Of a stretch of DNA of 51,391 nucleotides, positions 14,763-23,509 are shown one piece after another. The stretch is from Streptomyces wedmorensis (GTDB lineage Bacteria > Actinomycetota > Actinomycetes > Streptomycetales > Streptomycetaceae): assembly GCF_000716445.1 (NCBI RefSeq), contig NZ_JNWK01000059.1:1-51391 (forward strand). Reading direction: 5' to 3'. How positions within the stretch are numbered: position 1 is the stretch's first letter; every line of letters begins with the position of its first letter. Below the pieces are notes generated by a model that saw only the letters and a list, made by a program, of their open reading frames with translations, was not told where the DNA came from and did not search any database. The translations under genes were made by a program, and so were the position numbers.

Positions 14763-16229
14763 TCAGCTGACGCCCAGCCAGCTCTCGATCGGATGGATCG
14801 CGAAGAACACGATGAAGATCGCGGTCAGGCCCCACATGAAGGCGCCCACTTCGCGTGCCTTGCCCTGCGCCGTCTTGATGACGGCGTAGGAGATGACGCC
14901 GGCCGCGACACCCGTGGTGATGGTGTACGTGAACGGCATCAGGACCACGGTGAGGAACACCGGGATCGCGACGGAGCGGTCGCTCCAGTCGACGTGCTTG
15001 GCGTTCTGCATCATCATCGCGCCGATGACGACCAGGGCCGCGGAGGCCACCTCGGCCGGCACGATCGCGGTGATCGGGGTGAAGAAGAGGCAGGCCGCGA
15101 AGAACGCGCCGGTGACGACGGAGGACAGACCCGTGCGGGCGCCCTCGCCGACGCCGGTGGCGGACTCGACGAAGACGGTCTGGCCGGAGCCGCCGACGCC
15201 GCCGCCGATGACACCGCCCGCGCCGTCGATGAACAGCGCCTTGGAGAGGCCGGGCATCCGGCCCTGGGAGTCGGCGAGCTTGGCCTCGGAGCCGACGCCG
15301 ATGATCGTGGCCATGGCGTCGAAGAAGCCGGCGAGCACCAGGGTGAAGATGATCATGGTGATCGTGATGTAGCCGACGTCGCCCCAGCCGCTGAACGACA
15401 CCTCGCCGATGAGCGAGAAGTCCGGCGTGGAGACCGCGCTGCCGTTGAGCTCCGGCGGGCCGGAGAACCAGGCCTTGGCCGGCAGGTCGCCGACGGCGTT
15501 CACGACGGCGGCGATGACCGTGCCCGCCACGATGCCGATCAGGATGGCGCCGGGCACGTTGCGGGCCTGGAGCGCGAAGATCAGCAGCAGCGTGAAGGCG
15601 AAGATGAGGACCGGCCAGCCGGCCAGCTCACCGGCCGGGCCGAGGACGACCGGGCCACCACCGGGAGAGGGGTTCTCGTGGACGAAGCCCGCCTTGACGA
15701 AGCCGATCAGTGCGATGAAGAGGCCGATGCCTATGGTGATCGCGTGCTTGATCGCCAGCGGGATCGCATTCATGATCATCTCACGGAGGCCGGTGACCAC
15801 CAGGAGACAGATCACCACACCGTAGGCCACACACATGGCCATGGCCTGCGGCCAGGTCATGACGGCGATGACCTGGGAGGACAGCACGCCGGAGACGCTG
15901 AGACCGGCTGCGAGGGCGAGCGGGACCTTGCCCCAGAAGCCCATCAGCAGGGTGGTCACGGCGGCGGCGAGCGCGGTCGCGGTGATGAGGGCGGGCTGGC
16001 TGAGGACGTTGCCGTCCACATCCTTGCCGCCGAGGATCAGGGGGTTGAGCAGGAGGATGTACGCCATCGCCATGAAGGTGGTGACGCCGCCGCGGATCTC
16101 CGTCGCGACGGTGGATCCTCTCTCCGAGATGTGAAAGTACCGGTCGAGCCAAGAACGGCCGGCGGGGACGTCGGAGCCGGAGCCCGCGTCCTCCGATGCG
16201 GTCTTGGGCTCCACAGACGACTGGGTCAT
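14763..16229 (-). CDS. NCS2/AzgA-type purine permease
   Basis: The 488-residue integral membrane protein has about 12-14 hydrophobic segments. The AzgA-like N-terminus is present (ERGSTVATEIRGGVTTFMAM, MAYILLLNPLIL), as is the conserved FFDAMATIIGVGSEA...IDGAGGVIGGGVGGSG core. AzgA members import hypoxanthine, adenine, guanine or related purines with protons. Next to xanthine dehydrogenase and XdhC it most likely supplies hypoxanthine or xanthine. The ATG at 16229 has GGGAG eight bases upstream; a longer start five codons earlier lacks a ribosome site. A 258-base spacer with a terminator separates it from the dehydrogenase genes, so it probably has its own promoter. Confidence 0.9.
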   Translation of the reverse strand: MTQSSVEPKTASEDAGSGSDVPAGRSWLDRYFHISERGSTVATEIRGGVTTFMAMAYILLLNPLILGGKDVDGNVLSQPALITATALAAAVTTLLMGFWGKVPLALAAGLSVSGVLSSQVIAVMTWPQAMAMCVAYGVVICLLVVTGLREMIMNAIPLAIKHAITIGIGLFIALIGFVKAGFVHENPSPGGGPVVLGPAGELAGWPVLIFAFTLLLIFALQARNVPGAILIGIVAGTVIAAVVNAVGDLPAKAWFSGPPELNGSAVSTPDFSLIGEVSFSGWGDVGYITITMIIFTLVLAGFFDAMATIIGVGSEAKLADSQGRMPGLSKALFIDGAGGVIGGGVGGSGQTVFVESATGVGEGARTGLSSVVTGAFFAACLFFTPITAIVPAEVASAALVVIGAMMMQNAKHVDWSDRSVAIPVFLTVVLMPFTYTITTGVAAGVISYAVIKTAQGKAREVGAFMWGLTAIFIVFFAIHPIESWLGVS

Positions 16230-16366
16230 GGGGCCTACTCCCAAGGTTCAAAGGGGCACCCGCATCAGACTTCGAAGGTTTCTGATCTGGTGAAGCTGCG
16301 GGATTTGGGATGCTGCGTGGGCTGCACGACCCGGGGGACGGCCCGAGGCGAACGGAGTGAATCGAC

Positions 16367-16410
16367 ACTGCGGGTGGAGCGGGTACTGCGGGTGAGCGGG
16401 TGGAGCGGGT
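16367..16410. repeat. Short imperfect direct repeats upstream of the permease
   Basis: ACTGCGGGTGGAGCGGGT at 16367-16384 is followed at once by a longer variant, ACTGCGGGTG-AGCGGGTGGAGCGGGT (16385-16410). The tract lies between the permease start and the xanthine dehydrogenase terminator. It may be simple-sequence drift; a regulatory role is not shown. Confidence 0.4.
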
Positions 16411-16425
16411 GGTGCTGGGGGGTTA

Positions 16426-16483
16426 CTCCGGGCGGTGCGGGCGGGGAAGTGTGACGTTCCTGGGAGGCACACACCGCCCGGAG
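16426..16483 (-). terminator. Terminator of the xanthine dehydrogenase operon
   Basis: CTCCGGGCGGTG (16426-16437) and CACCGCCCGGAG (16472-16483) form a perfect 12-base stem. The 34-base interval contains a smaller GTGTG/CACAC pairing. It begins four bases after the stop of the large subunit gene on the minus strand. Confidence 0.65.
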
Positions 16484-16487
16484 AGTC

Positions 16488-18875
16488 CTACAGGGTGCCG
16501 GTGAGCGCCTCGGGGCGGACCGGCGTCTTGTTGAGCTCCAGGCCCGTCGCGGCCCGGATCGCCGCGAGGACGGCCGGGGTGGACGACAGGGTCGGGGCCT
16601 CGCCGATGCCCCGGACGCCGTACGGCGCGTTGGGGTCGGCCAGCTCGAGGTAGTCGACCGGGATGGTCGGCGTGTCGAGGATCGTCGGGATCAGGTAGTC
16701 CGTGAAGGAGGGGTTGCGCACCTTCGCGGTCTTCGGGTCGACGATGATCTCCTCCATCACCGCGACGCCCAGGCCCTGGGTGGTGCCACCCTGGATCTGG
16801 CCGATCACGGAGAGCGGGTTGACCGCCTTGCCGACGTCCTGGGCGCAGGCCAGCTCGATGACCTTGACCAGGCCGAGTTCGGTGTCCACCTCCACCACCG
16901 CGCGGTGCGCGGCGAAGGCGTACTGGACGTGCCCGTTGCCCTGGCCGGTGACGAGGTCGAAGGCCTGGGTGGGGCGGTGCCGCCACTCCTCCTCGACCTC
17001 CACGGCCTGGTCCTCCAGGACGTCCGCGATGCTGGCGAGGGCCTCGCCGTTGTCGGTGACGACCTTGCCGCCCTCCAGGAGGAGTTCGGCGTTGGCCCAC
17101 GCCGGGTGGTACGAGCCGAACTTGCGCCGGCCGATCTCCAGGACCTTCTCGCGGACGATCTCGCAGGAGTTCTTGATGGCGCCGCCGGTCATGTACGTCT
17201 GGCGGCCCGCGGAGGTCGAACCGGCCGAGCCCACCTGGGTGTCGGCCGGGTGGATGGTGACCTGCTGGACACCGAGCTCGGTACGGGCGATCTGGGCGTG
17301 GATCGTGACGCCACCCTGGCCGACCTCGGCCATGGCGGTGTGGACCAGCGCGACCGGCTCACCGTTGATGACCTCGAGGCGGATCTTGGCGGTCGAGTAG
17401 TCGTCGAAGCCCTCGGAGAAGCCGACGTTCTTGATGCCGACCGCGTAGCCGACGCCCCGTACGACACCCTCGCCGTGCGAGGTGTTGGACAGGCCGCCCG
17501 GCAGCGCGCGGACGTCCGCGCCCTCGCCGGCGGTCTCCCACTGGCGCTCCGGCGGCATCGGGCGTGCCTTGACCATGCGGAGGAGCTCGGCGACCGGGGC
17601 CGGCGAGTCCACGACCTGGCCGGTCGGCATGATCGTGCCCTGCTCCATGGCGTTGAGCTGGCGCAGCTCGACCGGGTCCATGCCCAGCTTGGCCGCGAGC
17701 TTGTCCATCTGGGCCTCGTAGGCGAAGCAGGCCTGGACCGCGCCGAAGCCGCGCATGGCGCCGCAGGGCGGGTTGTTGGTGTAGAGGCCGATCGCCTCGA
17801 TCTCCACGTCGTCGATGACGTACGGGCCGACCGAGAGGGAGGAGGCGTTGCCGACGACCGACGCCGTGGACGACGCGTAGGCGCCGCCGTCGAGCACGAT
17901 CTTGCACTTCATGTGCGTGAGCTTGCCGTCCTTGGTGGCGCCGTGCTCGTAGTAGAGCTTCGCCGGGTGACGGTGGACGTGCCCGAAGAAGGACTCGTAC
18001 CGGTTGTAGACCATCTTGACCGGCTTGCCGGTGCGCATGGCCAGCAGCGACGCGAGGATCTGCATCGAGATGTCCTCGCGGCCGCCGAAGGCGCCGCCGA
18101 CGCCGGCCATCGTCATGCGGACCTTCTCCTCGGGCAGGCCGAGGCAGGGGGCGATCTGCTTGAGGTCCGAGTGCAGCCACTGGGTGGCGACGTAGAGGTC
18201 GACGCCGCCGTCCTCGGCCGGTACGGCGAGGCCGGACTCGGGGCCGAGGAAGGCCTGGTCCTGCATGCCGAAGGTGTACTCGCCCTTGACGATGACGTCG
18301 GCCCGCTTGGCGGCCTCGTCGGCGTTGCCGCGGATGATCGGCTGGCGGTGCACGATGTTGGGGTGCGGGACGTGACCGGAGTGGTGGTCGTCGCGGCCCT
18401 CGTGGACCAGGATCGCGTCCGGAGCGGTGGCCGAGGCCTCGTCCGTGATGACCGGGAGCTCCCGGTACTCGATGACGACCTTGGCGGCGGCGCGGCGGGC
18501 GGTCTCCGGGTGGTCGGCGGCCACAAGGACGACCGGCTCACCGTGGTGACGGACCTTGCCGTAGGCGAGGACCGGGGTGTCCTGGAACTCCATGCCGTAG
18601 TTCTTCGCGGCCGGCAGGTCCTCGTGCGTCATGACGGCGTAGACGCCGTCCATCGCGAGGGCCTCGGCGGTGTCGATGGACACGATCTCGGCGTGCGCGA
18701 CGGTGGACCTGAGGACCTGCCCCCACAGCATGTCCTCGTGCCACATGTCCGAGGAGTAGGCGAACTCGCCGGTGACCTTCAGGGTGCCGTCGGGGCGGAG
18801 GGTGGACTCGCCGATGCCGCCCTTGACGTGGTTCTGGGTGACGTCGCGGGGGATGCCCGTGGTGGTGCCAGCCAT
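16488..18875 (-). CDS. Xanthine dehydrogenase molybdopterin-binding large subunit
   Basis: The 795-residue molybdenum hydroxylase subunit belongs to an enzyme that oxidises hypoxanthine/xanthine toward uric acid. Cofactor-contact motifs are present: GVGGAFGGRE (258-267), CGAMRGFGAVQACFAYE in the middle and the active-site Glu759 in GIGEAP near the C-terminus. The first 130 residues are the a/b hammerhead domain. The ATG at 18875 starts two bases after the stop of the [2Fe-2S] subunit gene. Order on the minus strand is FAD subunit, [2Fe-2S] subunit, Mo subunit. Other hydroxylases (CO or aldehyde oxidoreductase type) share the fold; purine substrate is inferred from PucR, XdhC and the AzgA permease nearby. 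Confidence 0.92.
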   Translation of the reverse strand: MAGTTTGIPRDVTQNHVKGGIGESTLRPDGTLKVTGEFAYSSDMWHEDMLWGQVLRSTVAHAEIVSIDTAEALAMDGVYAVMTHEDLPAAKNYGMEFQDTPVLAYGKVRHHGEPVVLVAADHPETARRAAAKVVIEYRELPVITDEASATAPDAILVHEGRDDHHSGHVPHPNIVHRQPIIRGNADEAAKRADVIVKGEYTFGMQDQAFLGPESGLAVPAEDGGVDLYVATQWLHSDLKQIAPCLGLPEEKVRMTMAGVGGAFGGREDISMQILASLLAMRTGKPVKMVYNRYESFFGHVHRHPAKLYYEHGATKDGKLTHMKCKIVLDGGAYASSTASVVGNASSLSVGPYVIDDVEIEAIGLYTNNPPCGAMRGFGAVQACFAYEAQMDKLAAKLGMDPVELRQLNAMEQGTIMPTGQVVDSPAPVAELLRMVKARPMPPERQWETAGEGADVRALPGGLSNTSHGEGVVRGVGYAVGIKNVGFSEGFDDYSTAKIRLEVINGEPVALVHTAMAEVGQGGVTIHAQIARTELGVQQVTIHPADTQVGSAGSTSAGRQTYMTGGAIKNSCEIVREKVLEIGRRKFGSYHPAWANAELLLEGGKVVTDNGEALASIADVLEDQAVEVEEEWRHRPTQAFDLVTGQGNGHVQYAFAAHRAVVEVDTELGLVKVIELACAQDVGKAVNPLSVIGQIQGGTTQGLGVAVMEEIIVDPKTAKVRNPSFTDYLIPTILDTPTIPVDYLELADPNAPYGVRGIGEAPTLSSTPAVLAAIRAATGLELNKTPVRPEALTGTL

Positions 18876-18877
18876 GA

Positions 18878-19465
18878 TCAGACCGCCTCTCCCTGACGGG
18901 CGGCCGCGAGGCGGACCGCGTCGAGGATCTTCTCGTAACCGGTGCAGCGGCAGAGGTTGCCGGAGAGCGCCTCGCGGATGTCCGCGTCCGTCGGGGACGG
19001 GTTGCGCTCCAGCATCTCGTCGGCCGCGACCAGCAGACCGGGGGTGCAGAAGCCGCACTGGACGGCGCCGGCGTCGATGAACGCCTGCTGGATCGGGGAG
19101 AGTTCGACGCCCTCGCCGGTCTGGGAGTCCTGACCGGGCTTGGCCTCCCACCTCTTGGCGGCGTCGAGCGAGGTGCCACAGGCGCCGGAGTCGCAACCGG
19201 CGTGCTCCGCACGCTCCTTGGCGAAGTCGGCGAGGCCCTCGACGGTGACGACCTCGCGGCCCTCGACCTGACCGGCGGCGACGAGGCACGAACAGACCGG
19301 CACGCCGTCGAGACGGACCGTGCAGGAACCGCACTCGCCCTGCTCGCAGGCGTTCTTGGAGCCGGGCAGACCCAGGCGCTCACGCAGGACGTAGAGGAGG
19401 GACTCGCCCTCCCAGACGTCGTCGGCTTCCTGCGGACGACCGTTGACCGTGAAATTGACGCGCAT
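18878..19465 (-). CDS. Xanthine dehydrogenase [2Fe-2S] small subunit
   Basis: The 195-residue electron-transfer subunit has two [2Fe-2S] clusters: a plant-ferredoxin type (Cys40, Cys45, Cys48, Cys60) and an alpha-helical type (Cys137, Cys140, Cys172, Cys174 in QCGFCTPG and NLCRC). It links the molybdenum subunit to the FAD subunit. It is about 35 residues longer than typical small subunits because of an insertion at about 82-120 that carries an extra CX4C pair (Cys91, Cys96). Two bases separate it from each neighbour in the operon, which implies tight translational coupling. Confidence 0.93.
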   Translation of the reverse strand: MRVNFTVNGRPQEADDVWEGESLLYVLRERLGLPGSKNACEQGECGSCTVRLDGVPVCSCLVAAGQVEGREVVTVEGLADFAKERAEHAGCDSGACGTSLDAAKRWEAKPGQDSQTGEGVELSPIQQAFIDAGAVQCGFCTPGLLVAADEMLERNPSPTDADIREALSGNLCRCTGYEKILDAVRLAAARQGEAV

Positions 19466-19467
19466 GG

Positions 19468-20358
19468 TTATGCAGCTCCCTCAAGCGTGCGACCGGTGCC
19501 CCGGTACTGCTCCCAGGTCCAGCCGAGCTGGCGGCGGGCCATGATTCCGACGGCGTGGCGGCGGTACTTGGCGGTGCCTCGGACGTCGTCGATCGGGTTG
19601 GCGGCGCCCGAGCAGAGGTCGGCGAACTGCTTCGCGATCGACGGGGTGATGATCTTGCCGTTGTCCCAGAAGCCGCCCTCTTCCAGAGCCGCGTTCAGGA
19701 AGGCCTCGGCCTCCTTGGCGCGGATCGGGGTCGGCGCGGCGGAGCCGATGCCGGTGCGGACGGTACGGGTCTCGGGGTGCAGGGCCAGGCCGAAGGCGCA
19801 GACGGCGATGACCATCGCGTTGCGGGTGCCGACCTTGGAGTACTGCTGGGGGCCGTCCGCCTTCTTGACGTGGACGGTCTTGATGAGTTCGTCGGGCGCG
19901 AGCGCGTTGCGCTTCACGCCGGTGTAGAACTCGTCGATCGGGATGAACCGGCTGCCGCGCACGGACTCGACCTCGACCTCGGCGCCCGCGGCGAGCAGGG
20001 CCGGGTGGGCGTCGCCGGCGGGCGAGGCGGTGCCGAGGTTGCCCCCGACGCCGCCGCGGTTGCGGATCTGCGGGGAGGCGACCGTGTGGGAGGCGAGCGC
20101 CAGACCCGGCAGTTCGGCCCGCAGGTTCTCCATGATCGTGGTGTACGGAACGGAGGCGCCGAGCCGGACGTTCTCCTCGCCGACCTCCCACTCGCGCAGC
20201 AGCTCGATACGGTTCAGGTCAAGGAGGTACTCGGGCCGCCGGTGGTCGAAGTTGATCTCGACCATGACGTCGGTGCCGCCTGCGATCGGCACGGCCGTGG
20301 GGTGCTCGGCCTTGGCGGCGAGCGCCTCCTCCCAGCTGGCGGGGCGAAGGAAGTCCAT
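19468..20358 (-). CDS. Xanthine dehydrogenase FAD-binding subunit
   Basis: The 296-residue FAD-binding subunit of the CoxM/PucC type starts with FLRPASWEEALAAKAEH. FAD-contact motifs VPIAGGTDVMVEI (33-45) and the NRGGVGGNLGTASPAGD segment are visible, followed by the CO-dehydrogenase flavoprotein C-terminal domain. It passes electrons from the Fe-S subunit to NAD+ or another acceptor. It is the promoter-proximal gene of the three-gene operon. The upstream 306-base spacer is shared with the divergent pucR gene, which makes PucR the obvious candidate regulator. Confidence 0.93.
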   Translation of the reverse strand: MDFLRPASWEEALAAKAEHPTAVPIAGGTDVMVEINFDHRRPEYLLDLNRIELLREWEVGEENVRLGASVPYTTIMENLRAELPGLALASHTVASPQIRNRGGVGGNLGTASPAGDAHPALLAAGAEVEVESVRGSRFIPIDEFYTGVKRNALAPDELIKTVHVKKADGPQQYSKVGTRNAMVIAVCAFGLALHPETRTVRTGIGSAAPTPIRAKEAEAFLNAALEEGGFWDNGKIITPSIAKQFADLCSGAANPIDDVRGTAKYRRHAVGIMARRQLGWTWEQYRGTGRTLEGAA

Positions 20359-20664
20359 GGTGGCTCTCTTCTAGTGATTCTGGTGATCGGGGGTCGAACG
20401 GTGGGGCCCGGGGGGACGGCCGGCCCTCGACATCGTGTTCATGTGCTGTTCACGCGGTGTGTGGCCTAGTACACAAGCCCACGATCGCCCGGGTGCAGTC
20501 ACCGAAAACATGAAGGAGTTGGCTGGCTCCCTTGGTCGTCTTGTAGATTCGAACGAAAGGCGGGGAACAGGAACCTCGCTGTTTTCCCCTGGAAACGTTG
20601 GCACCACGCCACCGTCGACAACGCGACACCCACCCTCACCCAACGAAGGAACGGCGGCGACACG
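20359..20664. promoter_or_regulatory. xdh/pucR divergent intergenic region
   Basis: No gene is evident here. The left side must hold the promoter of the xanthine dehydrogenase operon and the right side that of pucR. The central part (20430-20600) is more A/T-rich than the genes. It contains TGTTCA repeats near 20437 and 20448 and an imperfect GTTTTCC...GGAAAC inverted repeat near 20581-20596. I cannot assign a specific PucR box from a single region. Confidence 0.4.
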
Positions 20665-22362
20665 ATGCGGCTGCGCGCACTGCTGGAGAACGACGCGCTG
20701 GGGCTGCGCCTGCTCGGCGGCGAGGACGAACTGGACCGGACCGTCCGCGGCGTGATGACGACGGACCTCAAGGACCCCAGCCGGTACCTCTCGGGCGGCG
20801 AACTGGTCCTCACCGGCCTCGCCTGGCGGGCCGACCCGTCCGACGCCGAGCCCTTCGTCCGGATCCTGGCCTCCGCCGGGGTCGCCGCCCTGGCGGCCGG
20901 CGAGGCCGAGCTGGGCGACATCCCGGACGATCTCGTGGAGGCGTGTTCACGCCACCGGCTGCCGCTCTTCGCGGTCAACGAGTCCGTTGCGTTCGCGACG
21001 ATCACCGAGCACGTTGTTCGACAGGTCTCCGGCGAGCGGGCCGGCGACCTGGCGGCCGTCGTGGACCGGCACCGGCGGCTGATGACCTCGGGACCGGCGG
21101 GCGGCGGCCCCGAGGTGGTCCTGGACCTCCTGGGCTCCGACCTGGATCTGCGGGCCTGGGTCCTGTCCCCCACCGGCCGCCAGATCGCGGGGGCGGGCGA
21201 ACCCCTGGAGGCCGGTCTGGCGGCGACCCTGGCCGGGGAGCACCTGGCCGCCACCCGCACGGGCCGGCGCGGCCCGCACCGGCTGAGCGCCGCCGGGGCG
21301 ACGTACTCGCTCTTCCCGATCCGCAACACCGGCCGCGGCGCCGCCCCGGCCTCCCGGGACGTGCGCGAGACGGTCCTCTCGGACTGGCTGCTCGCCGTCG
21401 AGGCGGACGCCGGCGACTGGCCGGCCGCCCGGCTCGACCTGCTCCAGGGCGTCACCCAGCTGATCGCGGTCGAGCGGGACCGGCGCGACGCGGCCCGCAC
21501 GGTACGGCGACGGCTGGCCCAGGAGGTCCTGGAGCTGGTGCAGACGGGCGCCGCGCCCGCCGAGATCGCGGCCCGTCTCCGGGTCGCCGCCCCGGTGCTG
21601 CTGCCCGGCCTCGGCACGGCGCCGCACTGGCAGGTCGTCGTCGCCCGCGTGGAGTGGGACCAGGACGCCGGCCAGGGCTCCGCCGTGGACAGCGGGCCGG
21701 TCGCCCAGGCGCTGCTCGAGGAGATCCTCGTCGACCCGGCGACCGTCGGCGCCGAGTCCGCCGACCGGATCGCCGTCGCGCACAGCGGCGACGAGGCCAT
21801 CGCCCTGGTCCCGCTGGCCGCGGGCCCGCTCCCGGACAGCGAGGACGAGGGCCCGGCGACCACGCTCGGCCTGCACGCGGACGCGCTGCTGGCGGCCGTA
21901 CGAGCCCCGCTGTCGGCCGGTCTCGCGGACGACGGGCGCCTCACGCTCGGCGTCAGCGCGGCCGTGGCCTCCGCGGAGGGGCTCCGCGGCGCCCTGGAGG
22001 AGGCCCGGCACGCCCGCCGGGTCGCCGCCGCCCGCCCGGGCCGGGTCTGCGCCGCAGGGCACCACGAGCTGGCCTCGCACGTGCTGCTGCTGCCGTTCGT
22101 CCCGGACGACGTCCGCCGCGCCTTCACGGCCCGTCTGCTCGACCCGCTGCGCGACTACGACCGGCGCCACCGCGCGGAGCTCATCCCGACCCTGGAGGCC
22201 TTCCTGGACTGCGACGGCTCGTGGACGCGCTGTGCGACGCGGCTGCACCTGCACGTGAACACGCTGCGCTACCGGGTGGGCCGGATCGAGCAGCTCACCG
22301 GCCGTGACCTCTCCCGCCTGGAGGACAAGCTCGACTTCTTCCTGGCCCTGCGGATGAGCTGA
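20665..22362 (+). CDS. PucR family transcriptional regulator
   Basis: The 565-residue regulator has an N-terminal PucR/purine-catabolism domain (about 1-125, RLRALLENDALGLRLLGGEDELDR and VMTTDLKDPSRYL), a GGDEF-like central region and a C-terminal PucR helix-turn-helix (about 505-562, DGSWTRCATRLHLHVNTLRY). Family members activate purine-degradation genes in response to pathway intermediates or nitrogen status. It is divergent from the xanthine dehydrogenase operon, which is its likely target. The ATG at 20665 begins the conserved domain directly, although the nearest purine-rich ribosome site is rather distant. A hairpin follows the stop. Confidence 0.92.
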   Translation: MRLRALLENDALGLRLLGGEDELDRTVRGVMTTDLKDPSRYLSGGELVLTGLAWRADPSDAEPFVRILASAGVAALAAGEAELGDIPDDLVEACSRHRLPLFAVNESVAFATITEHVVRQVSGERAGDLAAVVDRHRRLMTSGPAGGGPEVVLDLLGSDLDLRAWVLSPTGRQIAGAGEPLEAGLAATLAGEHLAATRTGRRGPHRLSAAGATYSLFPIRNTGRGAAPASRDVRETVLSDWLLAVEADAGDWPAARLDLLQGVTQLIAVERDRRDAARTVRRRLAQEVLELVQTGAAPAEIAARLRVAAPVLLPGLGTAPHWQVVVARVEWDQDAGQGSAVDSGPVAQALLEEILVDPATVGAESADRIAVAHSGDEAIALVPLAAGPLPDSEDEGPATTLGLHADALLAAVRAPLSAGLADDGRLTLGVSAAVASAEGLRGALEEARHARRVAAARPGRVCAAGHHELASHVLLLPFVPDDVRRAFTARLLDPLRDYDRRHRAELIPTLEAFLDCDGSWTRCATRLHLHVNTLRYRVGRIEQLTGRDLSRLEDKLDFFLALRMS

Positions 22363-22379
22363 TCCACTCCGTGCGGATT

Positions 22380-22407
22380 CACTCTTTCGGTGGAGCCCGA
22401 AGGAGTG
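22380..22407 (+). terminator. Hairpin terminator after pucR
   Basis: CACTCTTTCGG (22380-22390) pairs with CCGAAGGAGTG (22397-22407), with ten of eleven positions matching and a six-base loop. It begins 18 bases after the stop codon. Confidence 0.6.
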
Positions 22408-22552
22408 ACGTCCGCGCTGGTGAGGGCCCGTTGGCGGAAGCGGACGGCGGGCCGCGAGAGGGCTTGATCCCGGGCCCGGCGGCGATCTGACGGCCTGTCG
22501 ACCGCGGCCCGGGCGACGGTGGGCGCACCGCCCGGACTCTTGTGAATTCTTT

Positions 22553-22574
22553 CACCTGACCCCTTGGCCAGGTG
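22553..22574. promoter_or_regulatory. Inverted repeat upstream of the TPR gene
   Basis: CACCTGACC (22553-22561) and GGCCAGGTG (22566-22574) form nine-base arms with one mismatch. The repeat sits about 65 bases before the GTG at 22637, next to a comparatively A/T-rich GTGAATTCTTTCAC. It could be an operator; there is no obvious dedicated regulator. Confidence 0.35.
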
Positions 22575-22636
22575 CTGCCCATGTGCTGAGATGCGGGTCT
22601 ACTCAACAGCTCGATGGCGCGCTCGGGGAGGGCAAT

Positions 22637-23440
22637 GTGGCGGATACCGCCATGTCTGGTTCCGAATCAAGGGGTGGCGAAGATCCGTCCCTCGCCTACG
22701 GCAAGGAGACGCCCGTGGAGACGGCCATATGGCGTCTCCGCTCCCGCGGGTGCTGGACGGACGCGGCCGCGCTGCTCGCACCGCACGCGACCGAACCCGC
22801 CGCCGCACTCCAACGGGCCGCGCTGCTCATCGAGCGCTGCCTCTACACCGAACAGGGCTGGGCCGACGCCGAGGATGCCCTGCGGGCCGCCGAGGCCGTC
22901 GCCCGCACCGACGAGGAACGCGGGGCCGCCGCCTGCGAACGCGGCTATCTCGCCTACGCCTCCACGCTGTTGGGGGTACGCGACCGGGCCGACGAGGCGC
23001 GGATGGCACTGGGCCGGGCGGCGGCGCTGATCGCTCCCGACGCGGAGGGCCGGCCGCTGCTCGACTTCCGGCGCGGGCTCGTCGCGCAGAACCTCGGCGA
23101 CTCGCCGGAGGCGGCCCGCGCCGCGTACCGCAGGGCGCACGCCGGGGCCGCCGCCCGGGGGGACTCGCTGCTGCTGTCGTCCACCTGGCGCCACCTCGCC
23201 GGACTCGCCTTACGGGACGGCGAGTTGGCGGAGGCGCGGCACGGTTTCGCCGAATCGCTGCGGATCCGCGAGGAACTCGGCTACCTGGTCGGCACCGCCC
23301 CCGCGCTCACCGCCCTCGCCGACACCGAGACGGAACCGGAGGCCGGCCGGCTGCGGGCCGAGGCGCGGCGCCTCTTCCATCTCCTCGACGGGGTGCCCAC
23401 CTGGCTGTCGGCCCAGCTGACACCGCGCACCGCCACCTGA
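22637..23440 (+). CDS. TPR-repeat protein of unknown function
   Basis: The 267-residue, Ala/Arg/Glu-rich helical protein has degenerate tetratricopeptide repeats between about residues 60 and 235. Examples are AALLIERCLYTEQGWADAEDAL, RGYLAYASTLLGVRDRADEA and STWRHLAGLALRDGELAEARHG. There is no signal peptide or membrane segment, so it is probably cytoplasmic and mediates protein contacts. The GTG at 22637 has GGGAG six bases upstream and is preferred to internal starts. It converges on a P-loop/WD40 gene with a terminator between them. No enzyme motif is visible and I cannot assign a function. Confidence 0.75.
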   Translation: MADTAMSGSESRGGEDPSLAYGKETPVETAIWRLRSRGCWTDAAALLAPHATEPAAALQRAALLIERCLYTEQGWADAEDALRAAEAVARTDEERGAAACERGYLAYASTLLGVRDRADEARMALGRAAALIAPDAEGRPLLDFRRGLVAQNLGDSPEAARAAYRRAHAGAAARGDSLLLSSTWRHLAGLALRDGELAEARHGFAESLRIREELGYLVGTAPALTALADTETEPEAGRLRAEARRLFHLLDGVPTWLSAQLTPRTAT

Positions 23441-23471
23441 AGTCCCGTACAGCACAGGCCCGGTGACCACC

Positions 23472-23501
23472 AGGGGAGGCCCCGCACGCGAGGCCTCCCC
23501 T
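23472..23501. terminator. Bidirectional terminator between TPR and WD40 genes
   Basis: AGGGGAGGCC (23472-23481) and GGCCTCCCCT (23492-23501) form a perfect ten-base stem with a ten-base loop between two convergent stop codons (23440 and 23510). Confidence 0.7.
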
Positions 23502-23509
23502 CAACTCTG

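Noticed and set aside
14586..16454. Asp/His/Glu-rich plus-strand frame opposite the NCS2 permease
   Set aside because: Antisense of membrane segments gives this composition; the permease frame is complete and conserved.
20598..22307. 569-codon plus-strand frame overlapping pucR
   Set aside because: Arg/Pro-rich shadow one frame off from pucR, which has full domain support.
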